A model generated the notes under the pieces. It made no database searches. It saw only the letters and a list, made by a program, of their open reading frames with translations, and had not been told where the DNA came from. Of a stretch of DNA of 64,000 nt, positions 63,124 to 64,000 are shown one piece after another. The translations under genes and the position numbers were made by a program. Numbering within the stretch: the first letter of the stretch is position 1; every line of letters starts with the position of its first letter. Source of the stretch: JAVBKX01 sp031553835 (GTDB lineage: Bacteria; Bacteroidota; Bacteroidia; Bacteroidales; Azobacteroidaceae); assembly GCA_031553835.1 (NCBI GenBank), contig JAVBKX010000001.1:42832-106831 (forward strand), written 5' to 3'.

Positions 63124-64000
63124 AAGAATTTTTTCTATGTAGTTTTCCTCTTGCATATGGTGTCATTAGAAAGCCTCTATTATTTCTATCAACTAGTATT
63201 TTCCCATTTACAATATTGCGTTTAGTAGTGCCGCCGTATTGCAAAAGATAATAACTATAATAATTTTTATTTATTTTCATTCCTCCTCCACTCATTAAAT
63301 CATTTTCAAATCCTGGATGTTTTAGAACACTCCTTCCTCCAAGATTACCACCATCTAGTACTTCATATCTATCTGATAAACCAATCAAATGTCCAGTTTC
63401 ATGCATGACCGTATTGTTATTAGCATCTGAATAAATTTCACCTGTATTACCTGTAAGATACAAATCACCTCTTTTACTACTATGTACAAAAGAGCGATCG
63501 TAGTCTGTCGTCACTTTATCGTTAAAATCTAATAAATTTTCACCTTGTCCTAAATTTGCAGATGTAATATCTTTGTTGTATTCATAGTTGATATCAAATG
63601 AAACCGAAATGCCATCGATGGTCTGAGATTTATAGGTGTCTTTTGCCAATTTATTCAAATCTGATGCCCTTTCTGCTGATGCGTTTGTTCCTGTTATATA
63701 TACTTTGGCTTGTATTGTCATGCCTATAATATTGCCATCATCATCTCTATTAAAGAGAATTGTATAATCTCGCCCATCAGGATCAATTGCATTGACCGGA
63801 TTATTCCCGCAATAAGCATACGGACTTATCCACGGATATTTCTCGCACAACGGATCCATGGTTGTAAACCCAGGCAATAGTCCCATCTTCTGACGGGCAT
63901 GGTAATCATACCAGTTCAACCCATACATCGTATCGTATTCCTTGCCATTGTATTTATAGGGCTGCAACCCCGGACTTCTTGCATCCGTAGGCAATTTGTC
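63107..64000 (-). CDS. RHS core fragment with C-terminal zincin-like (HExxH) domain, 5' end outside window
   Basis: The frame is open to base 64000, so only the C-terminal 298 codons are present. The RHS-associated core end is clear: YKYNGKEYDTMYGLNWYDYHA, then DPLCEKYPWISPYAYCGNNP and the closing NAIDPDGRD, after which polymorphic toxins begin. The next 220 residues hold a metzincin-like zinc site HETGHLIGLSD (HExxHxxGxxD) near 63404. It is probably a secreted protease toxin released by RHS processing. The overlapping lipoprotein gene is its likely immunity gene. The zinc motif is plain; toxicity is inferred. Confidence 0.82.
   Translation of the reverse strand, partial: DKLPTDARSPGLQPYKYNGKEYDTMYGLNWYDYHARQKMGLLPGFTTMDPLCEKYPWISPYAYCGNNPVNAIDPDGRDYTILFNRDDDGNIIGMTIQAKVYITGTNASAERASDLNKLAKDTYKSQTIDGISVSFDINYEYNKDITSANLGQGENLLDFNDKVTTDYDRSFVHSSKRGDLYLTGNTGEIYSDANNNTVMHETGHLIGLSDRYEVLDGGNLGGRSVLKHPGFENDLMSGGGMKINKNYYSYYLLQYGGTTKRNIVNGKILVDRNNRGFLMTPYARGKLHRKNSYAVDW

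Overview
The window reads as chromosomal DNA of a Bacteroidales bacterium (phylum Bacteroidota). The reasons are a SusR/SusC/SusD/SusE starch-type locus, several proteins ending in type IX secretion (T9SS) sorting domains together with a PorT-like protein, and a Reg_prop-type two-component kinase. Promoters repeatedly match the Bacteroidota -7 element TAnnTTTG, often with TTG or TTTG 19-20 bases upstream. Base composition is AT-rich by eye. Typical gut Bacteroides lack T9SS, so a Dysgonomonas/Paludibacter/Tannerella-like or environmental Bacteroidales is more likely; this is inference. Coding density is high and no gene-free stretch exceeds 300 bases. I saw no rRNA, tRNA, CRISPR array or insertion sequence.

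Layout. 1-2484: 3' part of a secreted M4 metallopeptidase with PKD and T9SS domains. 2.5-7.0 kb: sensor kinase, Uma2-type nuclease, LytTR regulator. 7.2-11.8 kb: an O-acylation operon (FkbH-like enzyme, ACP, a deleted VOC gene, MBOAT, SGNH protein). 11.9-21.0 kb: small housekeeping units (DUF2795, cobalamin adenosyltransferase, methyltransferase, thioesterase, dprA, corA, a polyferredoxin/DUF362 pair, phosphoribosyltransferase, ECF S component). 21.2-41.5 kb: a SusR-type regulator and a long polysaccharide-utilisation locus. 41.7-58.9 kb: secreted and housekeeping genes (GLUG protein, porT, cdsA, dsbD, mazG, ltaE, mpg, nnrD, aroC, FKBP, rpiB, tkt). 59.1-64.0 kb: YD/RHS proteins, one ending in a zinc-protease-like toxin domain and followed by a lipoprotein.

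The main point of interest is the locus at 22,984-40,494. After esterase, susC, susD, susE and a susA-like GH13 enzyme come a corrinoid protein, two zinc-type URO-D-family methyltransferases and a stand-alone MetH-activation-like protein, then GH3, a GH127-like enzyme and a FucP-like sugar importer. From susA to the importer, neighbours overlap by ATGA or are 2-4 bases apart, so corrinoid methyl transfer and glycan breakdown appear to be one expression unit. A reasonable hypothesis is that imported glycans or glycosides carrying O-methyl groups are hydrolysed and demethylated, with the methyl group passed to a C1 carrier. The substrate is unknown.

Second-rank points are: a VOC gene reduced to its two ends inside the O-acylation operon; a methyltransferase whose stop seems lost through a one-base change in a homopolymer, so that it reads into the cobalamin adenosyltransferase gene; a Uma2 nuclease gene between a kinase and its regulator; a NapH/NapG-like fusion; a nucleotidyltransferase-GHMP kinase fusion; and an RHS toxin/lipoprotein pair at the right edge.
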